Made by a program: the position numbers and the translations under genes | Shown here: positions 1-7,745 of the stretch, one piece after another | Position numbering within the stretch: position 1 is the stretch's first letter | Layout of the letters: each line of letters begins with the position of its first letter | Assembly: GCA_964588705.1 (NCBI GenBank) | Contig: CAZPQV010000036.1 | Coordinates: 1 to 21,819, forward strand | DNA: 21,819 nt | Source of the DNA: CAZPQV01 sp964588705 | GTDB lineage: Bacteria > Bacteroidota > Bacteroidia > Flavobacteriales > Weeksellaceae | Direction: 5' to 3' | Notes under the pieces: model-generated | The model's input: only the letters and a program-made list of their open reading frames with translations | Databases searched by the model: none | Told to the model about the DNA's origin: nothing

Positions 1-215
1 ATTTCGCTTGAATTTCTTCCAGAATATCTTGAATCCAGATTTCTTAATCCTTCAGTTTTCTCAACAGATTTAGTTGGGGTTTCCCTTTTTACCGGTTCTA
101 ACTTACGGTTTGCAGTTGCAGTCTTAGAACTCCCACAGGAAATTATAACCGCAGCTGTAAATGCTGTAATCGCAATATTTTTAAATGAAATTCTGTGAGA
201 AAGAATCTGTTTCAT
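1..215 (-). CDS. Lipoprotein, N-terminal part only (function not recognised)
   Basis: An open frame starts with ATG at 215 and runs off the left edge, giving about 71 residues. The N-terminus has basic residues (Lys2, His7, Arg8, Lys12), a hydrophobic stretch from about 13 to 25 and a lipobox-like IISC with Cys27, followed by GSSK. This is a type II (lipoprotein) signal peptide, so the mature protein should be anchored in a membrane facing the periplasm or outside. After the cysteine comes a Lys/Thr/Glu-rich linker typical of lipoproteins, ending near GLRNLDSRYSGRN. The functional domain is outside the window. A cell-wall hydrolase of the NlpC/P60 type is one possibility from general resemblance, but nothing visible proves it. 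A good promoter lies upstream (296-326), leaving a leader of roughly 75 nt. The start is supported by the signal peptide beginning right at this Met. Confidence 0.75.
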   Translation of the reverse strand, partial: MKQILSHRISFKNIAITAFTAAVIISCGSSKTATANRKLEPVKRETPTKSVEKTEGLRNLDSRYSGRNSSE

Positions 216-295
216 ACCAATTGAATAACGTTCTTACAACTTAATTATTACAAAAACTCTTTTCTTCTTTTTTGATTATAACTCTTAAAACAAAG

Positions 296-326
296 CAAAT
301 ATATTAAATAATATTTTATGCTACAA
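296..326 (-). promoter_or_regulatory. Bacteroidetes-type promoter of the lipoprotein gene
   Basis: On the minus strand a -7 box TATATTTG (303-296) fits TAnnTTTG exactly, and a -33 TTG (326-324) lies 20 nt upstream, within the 17-23 nt spacing known for flavobacterial sigma-70 promoters. It points at the lipoprotein start at 215. Confidence 0.6.
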
Positions 327-362
327 GTATATTTTAACTATGCTATAATTATACTATAACTA

Positions 363-392
363 TTGCTAATTAACTAATTTAGTGTATCTTTG
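363..392 (+). promoter_or_regulatory. Bacteroidetes-type promoter of the 216-residue hypothetical gene
   Basis: TTG at 363-365, a 19-nt spacer and TATCTTTG at 385-392 match the flavobacterial consensus (TTG, 17-23 nt, TAnnTTTG). The start codon follows at 409, so the untranslated leader would be only about 10 nt. A 10-nt palindrome, TATAATTATA at 344-353, lies just upstream of the -33 element, between this promoter and the divergent one. Confidence 0.65.
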
Positions 393-408
393 AAGTCATT
401 TTTAAATT

Positions 409-1059
409 ATGGCACGATACGAAAGCATATTAAAACTGAAAGGTTCCATTGATGATTTGGTGTTTTACCAGCTCAATGGAGTGAATGTTGTTCGTAAGAA
501 AAGCGGCTTTAATTCGAAGGATTTCAAGTCGAAAGCGTCTTATAAAAAAGTAAGGGAAAACAGCTCGGAATTTGGGCATTGCAGTAAGGTTGGCAAGATG
601 ATACGGGAAGCATTAGCAGAATATTTGAAAGAATCCGGAGATAAGTATCTTTATCAGAAATTTGCGAAGCTGATGACGGAAATCAAAGATCTGGACACAG
701 AAAATGCAAAGGGAAAACGTTGTGTAGAAAACGGATTGAAAACTGCTGTCGGAATGGAACTGTTGAAAAAATTTCAGTTTGGAGAGATTGAAAATGCTGG
801 AAAATCTATTATCACAGAAGACGGCCTGTTTTCTTTTATGATTCGTTTAAAATCCAAAACAATGGCCAATAAAATTGATTTAGTTTCATTAAACATCAAT
901 TTTAAAAATTACGTCGCAACTTCCGATACTAAGACGATTAAAATCCAACAGGGAAAGAATACATACGAAATGGAAAAGTCAGGAGATAACTCCTCTACTC
1001 TACTAAAGTTCGTCGTTTTAAAGAAGGATAAAGAGATAATAAAAATGGGATTTGTATAA
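409..1059 (+). CDS. Conserved-looking hypothetical protein, 216 residues
   Basis: I do not recognise a function. The protein has 216 residues, is lysine-rich and basic, and lacks a signal peptide or membrane segment, so it is probably cytoplasmic. The first 35 residues (LKLKGSIDDLVFYQLNGVNV, then VRKKSGF) resemble the start of small Bacteroidetes proteins of the DUF6266 kind, which open with a glycine-containing stretch followed by FYQLNG-like and VVR motifs; this is a resemblance from memory. Residues about 40-115 look helical (KASYKKVRENSSEFGHCSKVG, EALAEYLKESG); residues about 125-216 look beta-rich with alternating hydrophobics. It is the only rightward gene in the window, transcribed alone from a consensus promoter with a very short leader. 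Its stop codon sits in the loop of a hairpin shared with the convergent cold-shock-domain gene. Base composition resembles its neighbours, so recent transfer is not evident. Confidence 0.8.
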   Translation: MARYESILKLKGSIDDLVFYQLNGVNVVRKKSGFNSKDFKSKASYKKVRENSSEFGHCSKVGKMIREALAEYLKESGDKYLYQKFAKLMTEIKDLDTENAKGKRCVENGLKTAVGMELLKKFQFGEIENAGKSIITEDGLFSFMIRLKSKTMANKIDLVSLNINFKNYVATSDTKTIKIQQGKNTYEMEKSGDNSSTLLKFVVLKKDKEIIKMGFV

Positions 1060-1071
1060 ACAAACCCCATT
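1044..1071. terminator. Bidirectional terminator between convergent genes
   Basis: AATGGGATTTG (1044-1054) pairs with CAAACCCCATT (1061-1071) over 11 positions with one A/C mismatch, around a 6-nt loop holding the TAA of the rightward gene. On the minus strand the stem is followed by TTTTTATTAT, a good U-tract for ending the cold-shock-domain transcript. On the plus strand the following ATATCTTTAA is weaker. Confidence 0.55.
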
Positions 1072-1097
1072 ATATCTTTAAGAATAATTCTCTGATT

Positions 1098-1532
1098 TTA
1101 CTTGATAATCTGGATATTAACCGCAGAAAAACCTTTCGGAGATTTTTCTTTCTCGAAACTTACTTTATTACCTTTCTTCACTTCCTCAGAAACATTATTG
1201 ATATGGAAAAAGATATTTTCTTTCGTATCATTTTCTGTGATAAATCCGTAGCCTTTGTCACTTAAAAACGTTACAAAACCTGTTTTTACCGGATCTTCAG
1301 CTTCAACGGGCGCTGCCCCCAACTGAATATCTTCAATACTGATTTCCTCACGGTTTTGTTCACTTGGCGGAATATGCGTTAACTGTCCGAATTCATCCAC
1401 ATAAAGAAACTGCTCATCAAGCGATTTTCCTTTATTATTTTCTGTTTTACGCTCTTCTCTTTTTTGTGCTTTTTCTTTTTGTTTCTGAAGTTTTTTCTTG
1501 ATTTGTTCTTTCTTTGAGTAAGAATCTGCCAT
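1098..1532 (-). CDS. Cold-shock-domain protein with basic N-terminal extension
   Basis: The 144-residue product ends in a cold-shock domain (about residues 83-144) with both nucleic-acid-binding motifs visible: KGYGFI (93-98, RNP1) and IFFHI (107-111, RNP2). Such domains bind single-stranded RNA or DNA and act as RNA chaperones. Residues 1-35 are very rich in Lys, Glu and Gln (KKKLQKQKEKAQKREERK), probably a charged helix, and residues 36-80 form an acidic linker. At 144 residues it is about twice the size of classic CspA (about 70) and of a type common in Chryseobacterium. I chose the ATG at 1532, giving MADSYSKKEQ, because that N-terminus is familiar; an in-frame ATG at 1568 would add 12 residues (MLNLSGIREQKF) and cannot be excluded. 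The gene is monocistronic, with a promoter-like element about 170 nt upstream and a hairpin in the leader. Confidence 0.88.
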   Translation of the reverse strand: MADSYSKKEQIKKKLQKQKEKAQKREERKTENNKGKSLDEQFLYVDEFGQLTHIPPSEQNREEISIEDIQLGAAPVEAEDPVKTGFVTFLSDKGYGFITENDTKENIFFHINNVSEEVKKGNKVSFEKEKSPKGFSAVNIQIIK

Positions 1533-1550
1533 AAATTTTTGTTCTCTAAT

Positions 1551-1585
1551 GCCGGAAAGGTTAAGCATAATTACAGTCCGGCCAT
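1551..1585 (-). promoter_or_regulatory. Leader hairpin and 4-codon upstream ORF before the cold-shock-domain gene
   Basis: In the leader, GCCGGA (1582-1577 on the minus strand) pairs perfectly with TCCGGC (1556-1551) around a 20-nt loop. A tiny frame ATG GCC GGA CTG TAA (1585-1571) overlaps the 5' arm, and the alternative in-frame ATG at 1568 lies in the loop. The hairpin ends about 18 nt before the preferred start. The pairing is visible; a regulatory role is inference. Confidence 0.35.
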
Positions 1586-1703
1586 CTGTAAATACACGTT
1601 TTGAATTTGAAATTTAGAATAACTGTTAAGGTTGAAGAATGAAAAGTATCAGAAATAAAACCCGGGACAGAATGCAAAGCTCGTTGCCATCTAAAATGTT
1701 ATG

Positions 1704-1711
1704 CAAAGATA
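1704..1711 (-). promoter_or_regulatory. Candidate -7 promoter element of the cold-shock-domain gene
   Basis: TATCTTTG on the minus strand (1711-1704) fits TAnnTTTG exactly. No TTG is found at the expected -33 distance, so the call rests on the -7 box. If used, transcription would start near 1698 and the leader would be about 165 nt. Confidence 0.4.
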
Positions 1712-1739
1712 GGGAAATTAAATGAGGTAAGTTTATAAA

Positions 1740-1765
1740 AGAAAAAACCGTCTCGAAAGACGGTT
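1740..1765 (-). terminator. Intrinsic terminator after tRNA-Ala
   Basis: On the minus strand AACCGTCT pairs with AGACGGTT (arms 1765-1758 and 1753-1746) around a TTCG tetraloop, followed by a run of six T (overlapping the stem end). It begins only two bases after the tRNA's last base, so it ends the tRNA transcript or any efflux-operon read-through. Confidence 0.85.
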
Positions 1766-1766
1766 G

Positions 1767-1840
1767 TGGAGAATACGGGATTCGAACCCGTGACCTTTTG
1801 ACTGCCAGTCAAACGCGCTAGCCAACTGCGCCAATCCCCC
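1767..1840 (-). tRNA. tRNA-Ala (anticodon GGC)
   Basis: The 74-nt minus-strand sequence folds as a full cloverleaf: acceptor GGGGGAT with ATTCTCC, a D-arm GCGC...GCGC, an anticodon stem TTTGA/TCAAA with 7-nt loop CTGGCAG, and a T-arm with the GTTCGAATC core. In the loop U33 is followed by GGC, which reads the alanine codons GCC and GCU. The third acceptor pair is G3:U70, the classical identity element of alanine tRNA, which independently confirms the assignment. The discriminator base is A, and CCA is not encoded. It lies 46 nt downstream of the efflux operon on the same strand and just before a strong terminator. Confidence 0.95.
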
Positions 1841-1843
1841 GAA

Positions 1844-1878
1844 ATGTTTTGCAATGATATGAATTTTTTGCAAAACAT
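1844..1878. repeat. 11-bp perfect inverted repeat between efflux operon and tRNA-Ala
   Basis: ATGTTTTGCAA (1844-1854) and TTGCAAAACAT (1868-1878) are exact reverse complements separated by 13 nt. The repeat fills the space between the outer-membrane-factor stop (1887) and the tRNA 5' end (1840). Only a short TTTC follows on the minus strand, so it is a poor intrinsic terminator. It could instead be an RNA-processing or transcript-end structure, or a protein-binding site. Confidence 0.5.
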
Positions 1879-1886
1879 GAAAAAAT

Positions 1887-3299
1887 TTATCGCCAGCCTC
1901 CGCCTAATGCACGGTACAATTCAACGCCGGCCTGCATCTTTGCAAATCTTGCGTTCGAAATATTCAGTTCGGCATTCAGGAGATTTACGGAAGCGTTTAA
2001 TACTTCAAGGTAATTTGCCATACCGTAATTCACCAGTTCCTGGGAATAACCTACAGATTTCTGATAAGCATCCAGTTCCTTTTGTTTCAAACCAATGAAA
2101 CTGTCCTGCGAAGAATACATTTTTAACGCATCAGAAACTTCTTTTCCGGCTAACAGAATGGTTTTTCTAAAATTCAGATAAGCACGCTCCTGATTTGCTA
2201 AACTCACTTCATATTGTGTTCTCACCTGCCTTTTATTGATTACCGGTTGTAACAATCCGCCAACTACATTTGCAAACAGAGAATTTGCGCTGAACAGATT
2301 ATCAACATCCGCCGACTGAATTCCGGTATTTCCCGTAATTCTCAGTGTTGGATAAAACTGTGCTTTTGCCGCTTTCGTCAGTTCAAATGCGTTCATCAGA
2401 TCATATTCCGACATTCTTACATCCGGACGGTTCGCTAATAAATTTGCGGCATACCCCAAATCTAGTTGTACTGGAAGGTTCTGCTGATTTAAAGTGCTTC
2501 TCTCAATTTTATGTGACGGTTCTCCCATCAGAAGACTCATCGTGTTTTCAAGAAGTTCAATTTGAACGTCTATATTTACTAATAGTGCTTCAGCATTATG
2601 CACCAATGCCTGGCTCTGCTGTACCGCAACTTCCGTAAGCGTTCCGGCGTCTTTTAGGGCTTTAGTGGTTTCAAGATTTTGGTTTCTCAATGAAATGGTT
2701 TCATTAATGATTCTTTTCTGCTCATCAAATGTCAACAGCTGATAATAAGACGTTGCAATTGCAGCTACCAAATCACTTTTTACTGCCTGGTGTGCGGAAA
2801 CCGTTCCCAAATAAGAAGCTAATTGCGCCCTTTGCTGTGCAGCCAATTTTCCCGAAACATCAATTTCCCAATTCAGACTTCCTGTTACATCAAACTGATC
2901 GAGATAACGTCGTTCCTGAAGCATTTGTCCCGAAGTTGTATTCAGCGACTGCGTGTTGAACGTATAATTTGGTCCCACATTTATCGTTGGAAAATAAGCG
3001 GCTTTACTCTGTTTTAGGTAAGCTTCCGCAGAAATAATATTCTGCAGCGCCATCCGTATATCAAGATTATTTTCAAGGGTTTTATTGATGTGTTTCTGAA
3101 GAATCGGATCAGTGAAAATTTCTTTCCAGGAAAGGTTTCCAAAACTTAAACTGTCCTGAGGAATCAAATCCGTTCTGAAAAGTTTTTCTTCAACAATTCC
3201 TGCCGGTCTTTCATATTTCTGCTGTGTAACACAGGAAGATAATACCAACAGTACAACTACCGGAAACAGAATCGATTTTATTATTGAAATGTTTTTCAT
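1887..3299 (-). CDS. Outer-membrane factor of an RND efflux system (TolC/OprM-like lipoprotein)
   Basis: The 470-residue protein is the exit duct of the tripartite pump. A lipoprotein signal is clear: a hydrophobic segment, then LSSC with Cys23 as acylation site. The rest matches the NodT/OprM branch of outer-membrane efflux proteins: two structural repeats of long helices (for instance LEARINGS-like stretches around 45-120 and LELLENTMSLLMG near the middle), the conserved region ANRPDVRMSEYDLMNAFELTKAAKAQFYPTL cut here as NRPDV and AKAQFYPTL, and a C-terminal repeat with NYLEVLNASVNLLNAEL. Length is normal for the family (450-500). It is the last gene of the operon, 33 nt after the pump gene, so it should be co-expressed. 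The substrate cannot be read from the sequence. Confidence 0.93.
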   Translation of the reverse strand: MKNISIIKSILFPVVVLLVLSSCVTQQKYERPAGIVEEKLFRTDLIPQDSLSFGNLSWKEIFTDPILQKHINKTLENNLDIRMALQNIISAEAYLKQSKAAYFPTINVGPNYTFNTQSLNTTSGQMLQERRYLDQFDVTGSLNWEIDVSGKLAAQQRAQLASYLGTVSAHQAVKSDLVAAIATSYYQLLTFDEQKRIINETISLRNQNLETTKALKDAGTLTEVAVQQSQALVHNAEALLVNIDVQIELLENTMSLLMGEPSHKIERSTLNQQNLPVQLDLGYAANLLANRPDVRMSEYDLMNAFELTKAAKAQFYPTLRITGNTGIQSADVDNLFSANSLFANVVGGLLQPVINKRQVRTQYEVSLANQERAYLNFRKTILLAGKEVSDALKMYSSQDSFIGLKQKELDAYQKSVGYSQELVNYGMANYLEVLNASVNLLNAELNISNARFAKMQAGVELYRALGGGWR

Positions 3300-3332
3300 C
3301 TTTTTTAAAATTTTAATCTGAACTGAAAAATT

Positions 3333-6300
3333 CTATTCATTCAAATTGATTTTCTGATGCTTAATCGGTTTTATTTTTTCCTGAATACTTTGAAAAATCA
3401 CATACAACACAGGAACCACAAGTACGCCGAAGAACGTTCCAATTAACAATCCTGCAGCAGCACCGGTTCCAATGGAGCGGTTACCAACCTGTCCGATTCC
3501 ACTTGAAAACACCAGTGGCAACATCCCGAAAATGAAAGCAAAAGAAGTCATTAAAATCGGTCTTAATCTCGCTTTAGCAGCATTAATCGCTGACATCGCC
3601 AGAGATTCTCCCCGTTCTCTTCTTTGAATCGCAAATTCAACAATCAGAATCGCATTTTTTGCGAGGAGACCAATAAGCATCACAATTGCAATCTGGAAAT
3701 AAATATTATTCTCGAGTCCGAAAATACTTTGTCCGAAGAATGCTCCAATCACTCCTAAAGGCAGCGAAAGCATTACCGCAAACGGAAGCATAAAACTCTC
3801 GTATTGTGCAGCAAGAATGAAATAAACAAAGATGAAACTCAAAAGAAAAATAATAAGAGTCTGTGAACCTGCTTTCATTTCTTCTTTTGAAAGACCAGTA
3901 AATTCTACATCATAGTCTGCCGGAAGACTTTCTGCAGCCACTTCCTGCACTGCTTTTATGGCATCACCGGTAGAGAATCCGGGATTACTTGAGCCGGAAA
4001 TATTTACTGCTGTAAACAGGTTATAACGTTCAATCGCCTGTGGTCCGAAGGTTCTTTCCATTGTCACAAATTGCGAGATTGGCGTCATTTGTCCGCTTAC
4101 CGTCCGCACATAATATTTACTCAAATCCTGAACACTTTTTCTGTCATCCGGCAAGGACTGAATCATCACACGGTATTGCTTTCCATATTTGGTGAAATCT
4201 GAAGAGTAAATACCTCCAACATAACCCTGCATTGCACTTAGAATACTGGTTACCGATACTCCTACTTCTTTAGCTTTAGCCACATCCACCACCATTTCGT
4301 ACTGCGGATATCCTGTGTTAAAAGATGCCGAGGCAAACTGAATTTCAGGTCTCTGCATCATTGCACCAACAAAATTCTGCGTCACACTGCTCAAATCATC
4401 AAGTTTATTTCCTCCTTTATCCAATAAAACAGCCGAGAAACCATCACTTGAACCAAAACCACGAACACTCGGAGGTGCAAAAAATACAATTTTAGCATCC
4501 GGATATTTCGAAGCAACACCAAATAGTTTTTTAGTAATCGTCGCATCGTCCTGTCCTTCCTCGCTGTATCTTTCTTTAAATGGTTTAAGTCTTACAAACG
4601 CCTGTCCAACATTGGAGCCCTGACCTGACATAAATCCACGGCTCGCCGTAAACGTTACATTCTGAACTCCCGGAACTTTTCGTACATCTTCCTGAAGACC
4701 TTTCAGAACATTATACGTTCTTTCCATCGACGCTCCGGGAGGAAGCTGAACATCGGTAAAGATAATTCCACGGTCTTCTTTAGGAATAAATCCTGTTGCC
4801 ATGCGCGAATTTGCCCACCAAAATGTCAGTGCTCCAGCAACGAAAATCAATAAAGTGATCCATTTATGTCTTAAAAGATATATGAATGAACGGCCGTAAC
4901 GGTTTGTTGCCGTATTAAAGCCAATATTGAACTTGTAGAACAGTTTTTCCTTCAGGTTCATCTGTTCGTATTCTTTATTGTGTTTGCTGTGAGATTTAAG
5001 GAAAATAGAACACAAAACCGGACTTAGCGTCAATGCATTTACCGCAGAAATTAAAATTGCAATAATCAACGTAACTCCAAACTGCTGATAGAAAACTCCG
5101 GCAGGACCGGTCAAAAATGTCACCGGAATAAATACTGCCGCCATTACTAAAGTAATTGAAATAATCGCTCCGGTAATTTCATCCATGGCTTCTACTGTTG
5201 CTATTCGCGAATCGGTGATACCGTGTTCTATTTTGGCGTGAACGGCCTCGACGACGACAATGGCATCATCAACCACAATACCGATGGCAAGAACCAACGC
5301 AAAAAGCGTCAGTAAGTTTAATGAATATCCCAATAAATTCAGGAAGAAAAATGTTCCGATAATAGAAACCGGAACTGCAATTGCCGGAATAAGTGTTGAA
5401 CGGAAATCCTGAAGGAAAATAAATACCACGAAGAATACCAGAATGAATGCCTCGATAAGCGTGGTAATTACTTTACCAATTGAGGCTTCAAGAAATTCAT
5501 TTGTATCGAAGTTGATGGTATATCCTACACCTTCCGGAAGCCGTTTTTCAACATCGGCGAGAAGAACTTTTACATCTTTAATAATTTCCTGGGCATTGGA
5601 ACCCGGCGTTTGGAAAATCCCCATACTAATGGAACGTCTTCCATTGTTCTCGCCAATTCCGCTGTAGGATTGTGCATCCAGTTCAATTTTGGCAACATCT
5701 TTCAAACGAAGAAACTGCCCACCACCCAAAGAACGGACAATGATATTTTCGTATTCTTCAACTTCACTATATTTCCCCTGATAACGGATGACATACTGAA
5801 ATGATGAACCGCTGTTTTCACCCAACTGCCCTGCCGCCGCTTCACGCGACTGCTCATTAATGGCTGCTCCAACTTCCGAAGGTTCAATTCCGTAAGAAGC
5901 CATTTTTACAGGATCGAGCCAAATTCTCATGGAATAGTTTTTTCCACCAAATGCCGATGCATCACCAACTCCATTAATTCTTCGGATCTCTGGAATGATA
6001 TTTATATTCAGGTAATTCTGAAGCCAAACTTCACTCAACTGTGGATTATCCGTATAAAACGAAAGGAACATCAGGGCACTCGTATTCTGTTTTGAAGTGG
6101 TAACACCCGATCTCGTAACCTCTGCAGGCAAAAGCGGCATTGCTCTCTGCACACTGTTCTGAACGTTTACCGCAGCAATATCCGGATCTACATCCTGCTT
6201 AAAGAAAATCTGAATGGATGCCGAACCGTTGTTTCCGGCGGAAGAAGAAATATAATCCATTCCTTCTACACCGTTCACCTGTTCTTCAATAGGAATTACG

Positions 6301-6482
6301 ATAGAGTTCATCACGGTTTGTGCATTGGCTCCGGGATAGTTTGCCGAAATTCTTACCGTAGGCGGTGCAATGTCGGGATATTGTGTAACCGGAAGTGCAA
6401 ACAGTCCCAAAATCCCCAAAATGACAATGAGAATGGAAACTACGGATGCTAAAACCGGTCTGTCTATGAATTTTTTAATCAT
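3333..6482 (-). CDS. RND multidrug efflux pump, inner-membrane subunit (HAE1 family, AcrB-like)
   Basis: The 1049-residue protein is full length for a hydrophobe/amphiphile efflux pump driven by proton influx. It starts with the family signature (MIKKFIDRPVLASVV, then ALPVTQYPDIAPP in the first periplasmic stretch). The two-fold repeat is plain: a first membrane helix at about 10-30, a large porter domain, a membrane block at about 340-500, a second porter domain, and a final block at about 880-1035. The proton-relay residues are present: paired aspartates D405-D406 in GIVVDDAIVV, a lysine at 942 in LLAKNAILIVEF, and R974/T979 in LRPILMTS. It works with the lipoprotein adaptor (26 nt upstream) and the outer-membrane factor (33 nt downstream). 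Drugs, dyes or detergents are usual substrates; the actual one is unknown. Confidence 0.97.
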   Translation of the reverse strand: MIKKFIDRPVLASVVSILIVILGILGLFALPVTQYPDIAPPTVRISANYPGANAQTVMNSIVIPIEEQVNGVEGMDYISSSAGNNGSASIQIFFKQDVDPDIAAVNVQNSVQRAMPLLPAEVTRSGVTTSKQNTSALMFLSFYTDNPQLSEVWLQNYLNINIIPEIRRINGVGDASAFGGKNYSMRIWLDPVKMASYGIEPSEVGAAINEQSREAAAGQLGENSGSSFQYVIRYQGKYSEVEEYENIIVRSLGGGQFLRLKDVAKIELDAQSYSGIGENNGRRSISMGIFQTPGSNAQEIIKDVKVLLADVEKRLPEGVGYTINFDTNEFLEASIGKVITTLIEAFILVFFVVFIFLQDFRSTLIPAIAVPVSIIGTFFFLNLLGYSLNLLTLFALVLAIGIVVDDAIVVVEAVHAKIEHGITDSRIATVEAMDEITGAIISITLVMAAVFIPVTFLTGPAGVFYQQFGVTLIIAILISAVNALTLSPVLCSIFLKSHSKHNKEYEQMNLKEKLFYKFNIGFNTATNRYGRSFIYLLRHKWITLLIFVAGALTFWWANSRMATGFIPKEDRGIIFTDVQLPPGASMERTYNVLKGLQEDVRKVPGVQNVTFTASRGFMSGQGSNVGQAFVRLKPFKERYSEEGQDDATITKKLFGVASKYPDAKIVFFAPPSVRGFGSSDGFSAVLLDKGGNKLDDLSSVTQNFVGAMMQRPEIQFASASFNTGYPQYEMVVDVAKAKEVGVSVTSILSAMQGYVGGIYSSDFTKYGKQYRVMIQSLPDDRKSVQDLSKYYVRTVSGQMTPISQFVTMERTFGPQAIERYNLFTAVNISGSSNPGFSTGDAIKAVQEVAAESLPADYDVEFTGLSKEEMKAGSQTLIIFLLSFIFVYFILAAQYESFMLPFAVMLSLPLGVIGAFFGQSIFGLENNIYFQIAIVMLIGLLAKNAILIVEFAIQRRERGESLAMSAINAAKARLRPILMTSFAFIFGMLPLVFSSGIGQVGNRSIGTGAAAGLLIGTFFGVLVVPVLYVIFQSIQEKIKPIKHQKINLNE

Positions 6483-6508
6483 ACTTAAATCTTAGAAGTT
6501 GAAAGATT

Positions 6509-7744
6509 TTAATCTTCAAAAATTGGTTTTATGGCATTTACCAAATCATCGAAATTCTTCGGTTCCTGTTTCACTGCGGTTTTATCTCTCAAGGTTCCTA
6601 CACCTTCTGCAACTACCGTTTCACCTTTCTTGGCACCACTTTCAATCAGAACCATATTACCAACTCTGTCGAGAACTTTGATGGTGTTGTTTCTCGCTGT
6701 GTCCTGCTCTACTTTATAAACGTAAACCAATCCCTGCTGCTCAATCGTCGCACTTTCCGGAACGACCAAAACATTATCGTAAAGTTTCGGAACACGGATG
6801 GTTCCTGTATTTCCGTTGCTTAAAAGTTTCTGCGGATTTGGTAAAGAAACTCTGAACTGAATGGTTCCCGTGGTTGCATCAATCTGTCCTGTAACTGCCT
6901 GAACACGCCCTTTTTCTGGATATGTATCTCCGTTAGCCATAACGAATTCTACCATTGGCATATTCTTCAGTTTTTCGGGAACGGTTGCTCCGTAAGAGTT
7001 TTTAAGAAAATCAAGATATTCCTTTTCGTTCATTGAGAAATATGCATAAAGCTCGCTTGTATCTGAAACCGTTGTAATCGGTGTTGGATCGCCGGGACCA
7101 ACCAAACTTCCGTTTCTCATATTGATTTTCCCAACTACACCTGAAATCGGTGCACGAATGATTGAATAGTTGATATTTTCACGCACACCCTGATAGTTTG
7201 CCTGCGCTTGTGCAACCCCTGCACTGGCCTGCTGTCTTGCCGCTACTGCCTGAGACAATTGTGCCTGCGCTCTCGAGAGATTTGCCTGTGCTGTTTGAAG
7301 TTGAACACTGCTGATGATATTTTTTTCAACCAAAGGACGCAGTTTATTAACCTCAACCTGTGCTGCATTTACTGCGGCCTGAGCTGCTTTCACATTGGCA
7401 TCTGCTGCGGAAAGGTTGGACTGTGCTGCACCAACTCCTGCTCTTGCTGCAGAAGCGGTTTCATTTAAAGCATTGGTTTCCAAACGAAACATTGGCTGTC
7501 CTTTCGAAACATACTGACCTTCATCTACCAAAACCTGAGTGATATATCCCTGAATTTTAGCACGCACCGCATTATTTACACGCCCTTCGATACTCGCAGG
7601 GAAATCTTTAAATCCGGTAACATTTCTGGTTTCTACTTTTACGGTAGAAACGGTTTTTGGGCCGTCCTGTTTTTTATCTTCCTGTTTTTTGCAGGCAACG
7701 AGCGATATCGCTGCAAACACTGTTAAAATTAGTTTCTTCTGCAT
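6509..7744 (-). CDS. RND efflux periplasmic adaptor (membrane fusion protein, lipoprotein)
   Basis: The 411-residue protein links pump and outer-membrane factor. Its signal peptide ends in LVAC with Cys18, so it is lipid-anchored like AcrA. The domain order is typical: first half-lipoyl and barrel around 45-90 (AKIQGYITQVLVDEGQYVSKGQ), a long alanine/glutamine-rich alpha-hairpin at about 95-185 built of repeats such as NLSAADANVKAAQAAVNAAQ, the second half-lipoyl motif IRAPISGVVGKI, then beta-barrel and membrane-proximal domains to the end. Length fits AcrA/MexA homologues (about 380-410). The gene begins one base after the stop codon of the regulator gene, so the two are translationally close and surely co-transcribed. 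The hairpin composition is normal for the family, and no defect is visible. Confidence 0.95.
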   Translation of the reverse strand: MQKKLILTVFAAISLVACKKQEDKKQDGPKTVSTVKVETRNVTGFKDFPASIEGRVNNAVRAKIQGYITQVLVDEGQYVSKGQPMFRLETNALNETASAARAGVGAAQSNLSAADANVKAAQAAVNAAQVEVNKLRPLVEKNIISSVQLQTAQANLSRAQAQLSQAVAARQQASAGVAQAQANYQGVRENINYSIIRAPISGVVGKINMRNGSLVGPGDPTPITTVSDTSELYAYFSMNEKEYLDFLKNSYGATVPEKLKNMPMVEFVMANGDTYPEKGRVQAVTGQIDATTGTIQFRVSLPNPQKLLSNGNTGTIRVPKLYDNVLVVPESATIEQQGLVYVYKVEQDTARNNTIKVLDRVGNMVLIESGAKKGETVVAEGVGTLRDKTAVKQEPKNFDDLVNAIKPIFED

Positions 7745-7745
7745 A

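Noticed and set aside
1887..6482. Several rightward open frames of 60-97 codons opposite the efflux genes
   Set aside because: They lie entirely inside strongly recognised genes on the other strand and lack promoters or familiar sequence.
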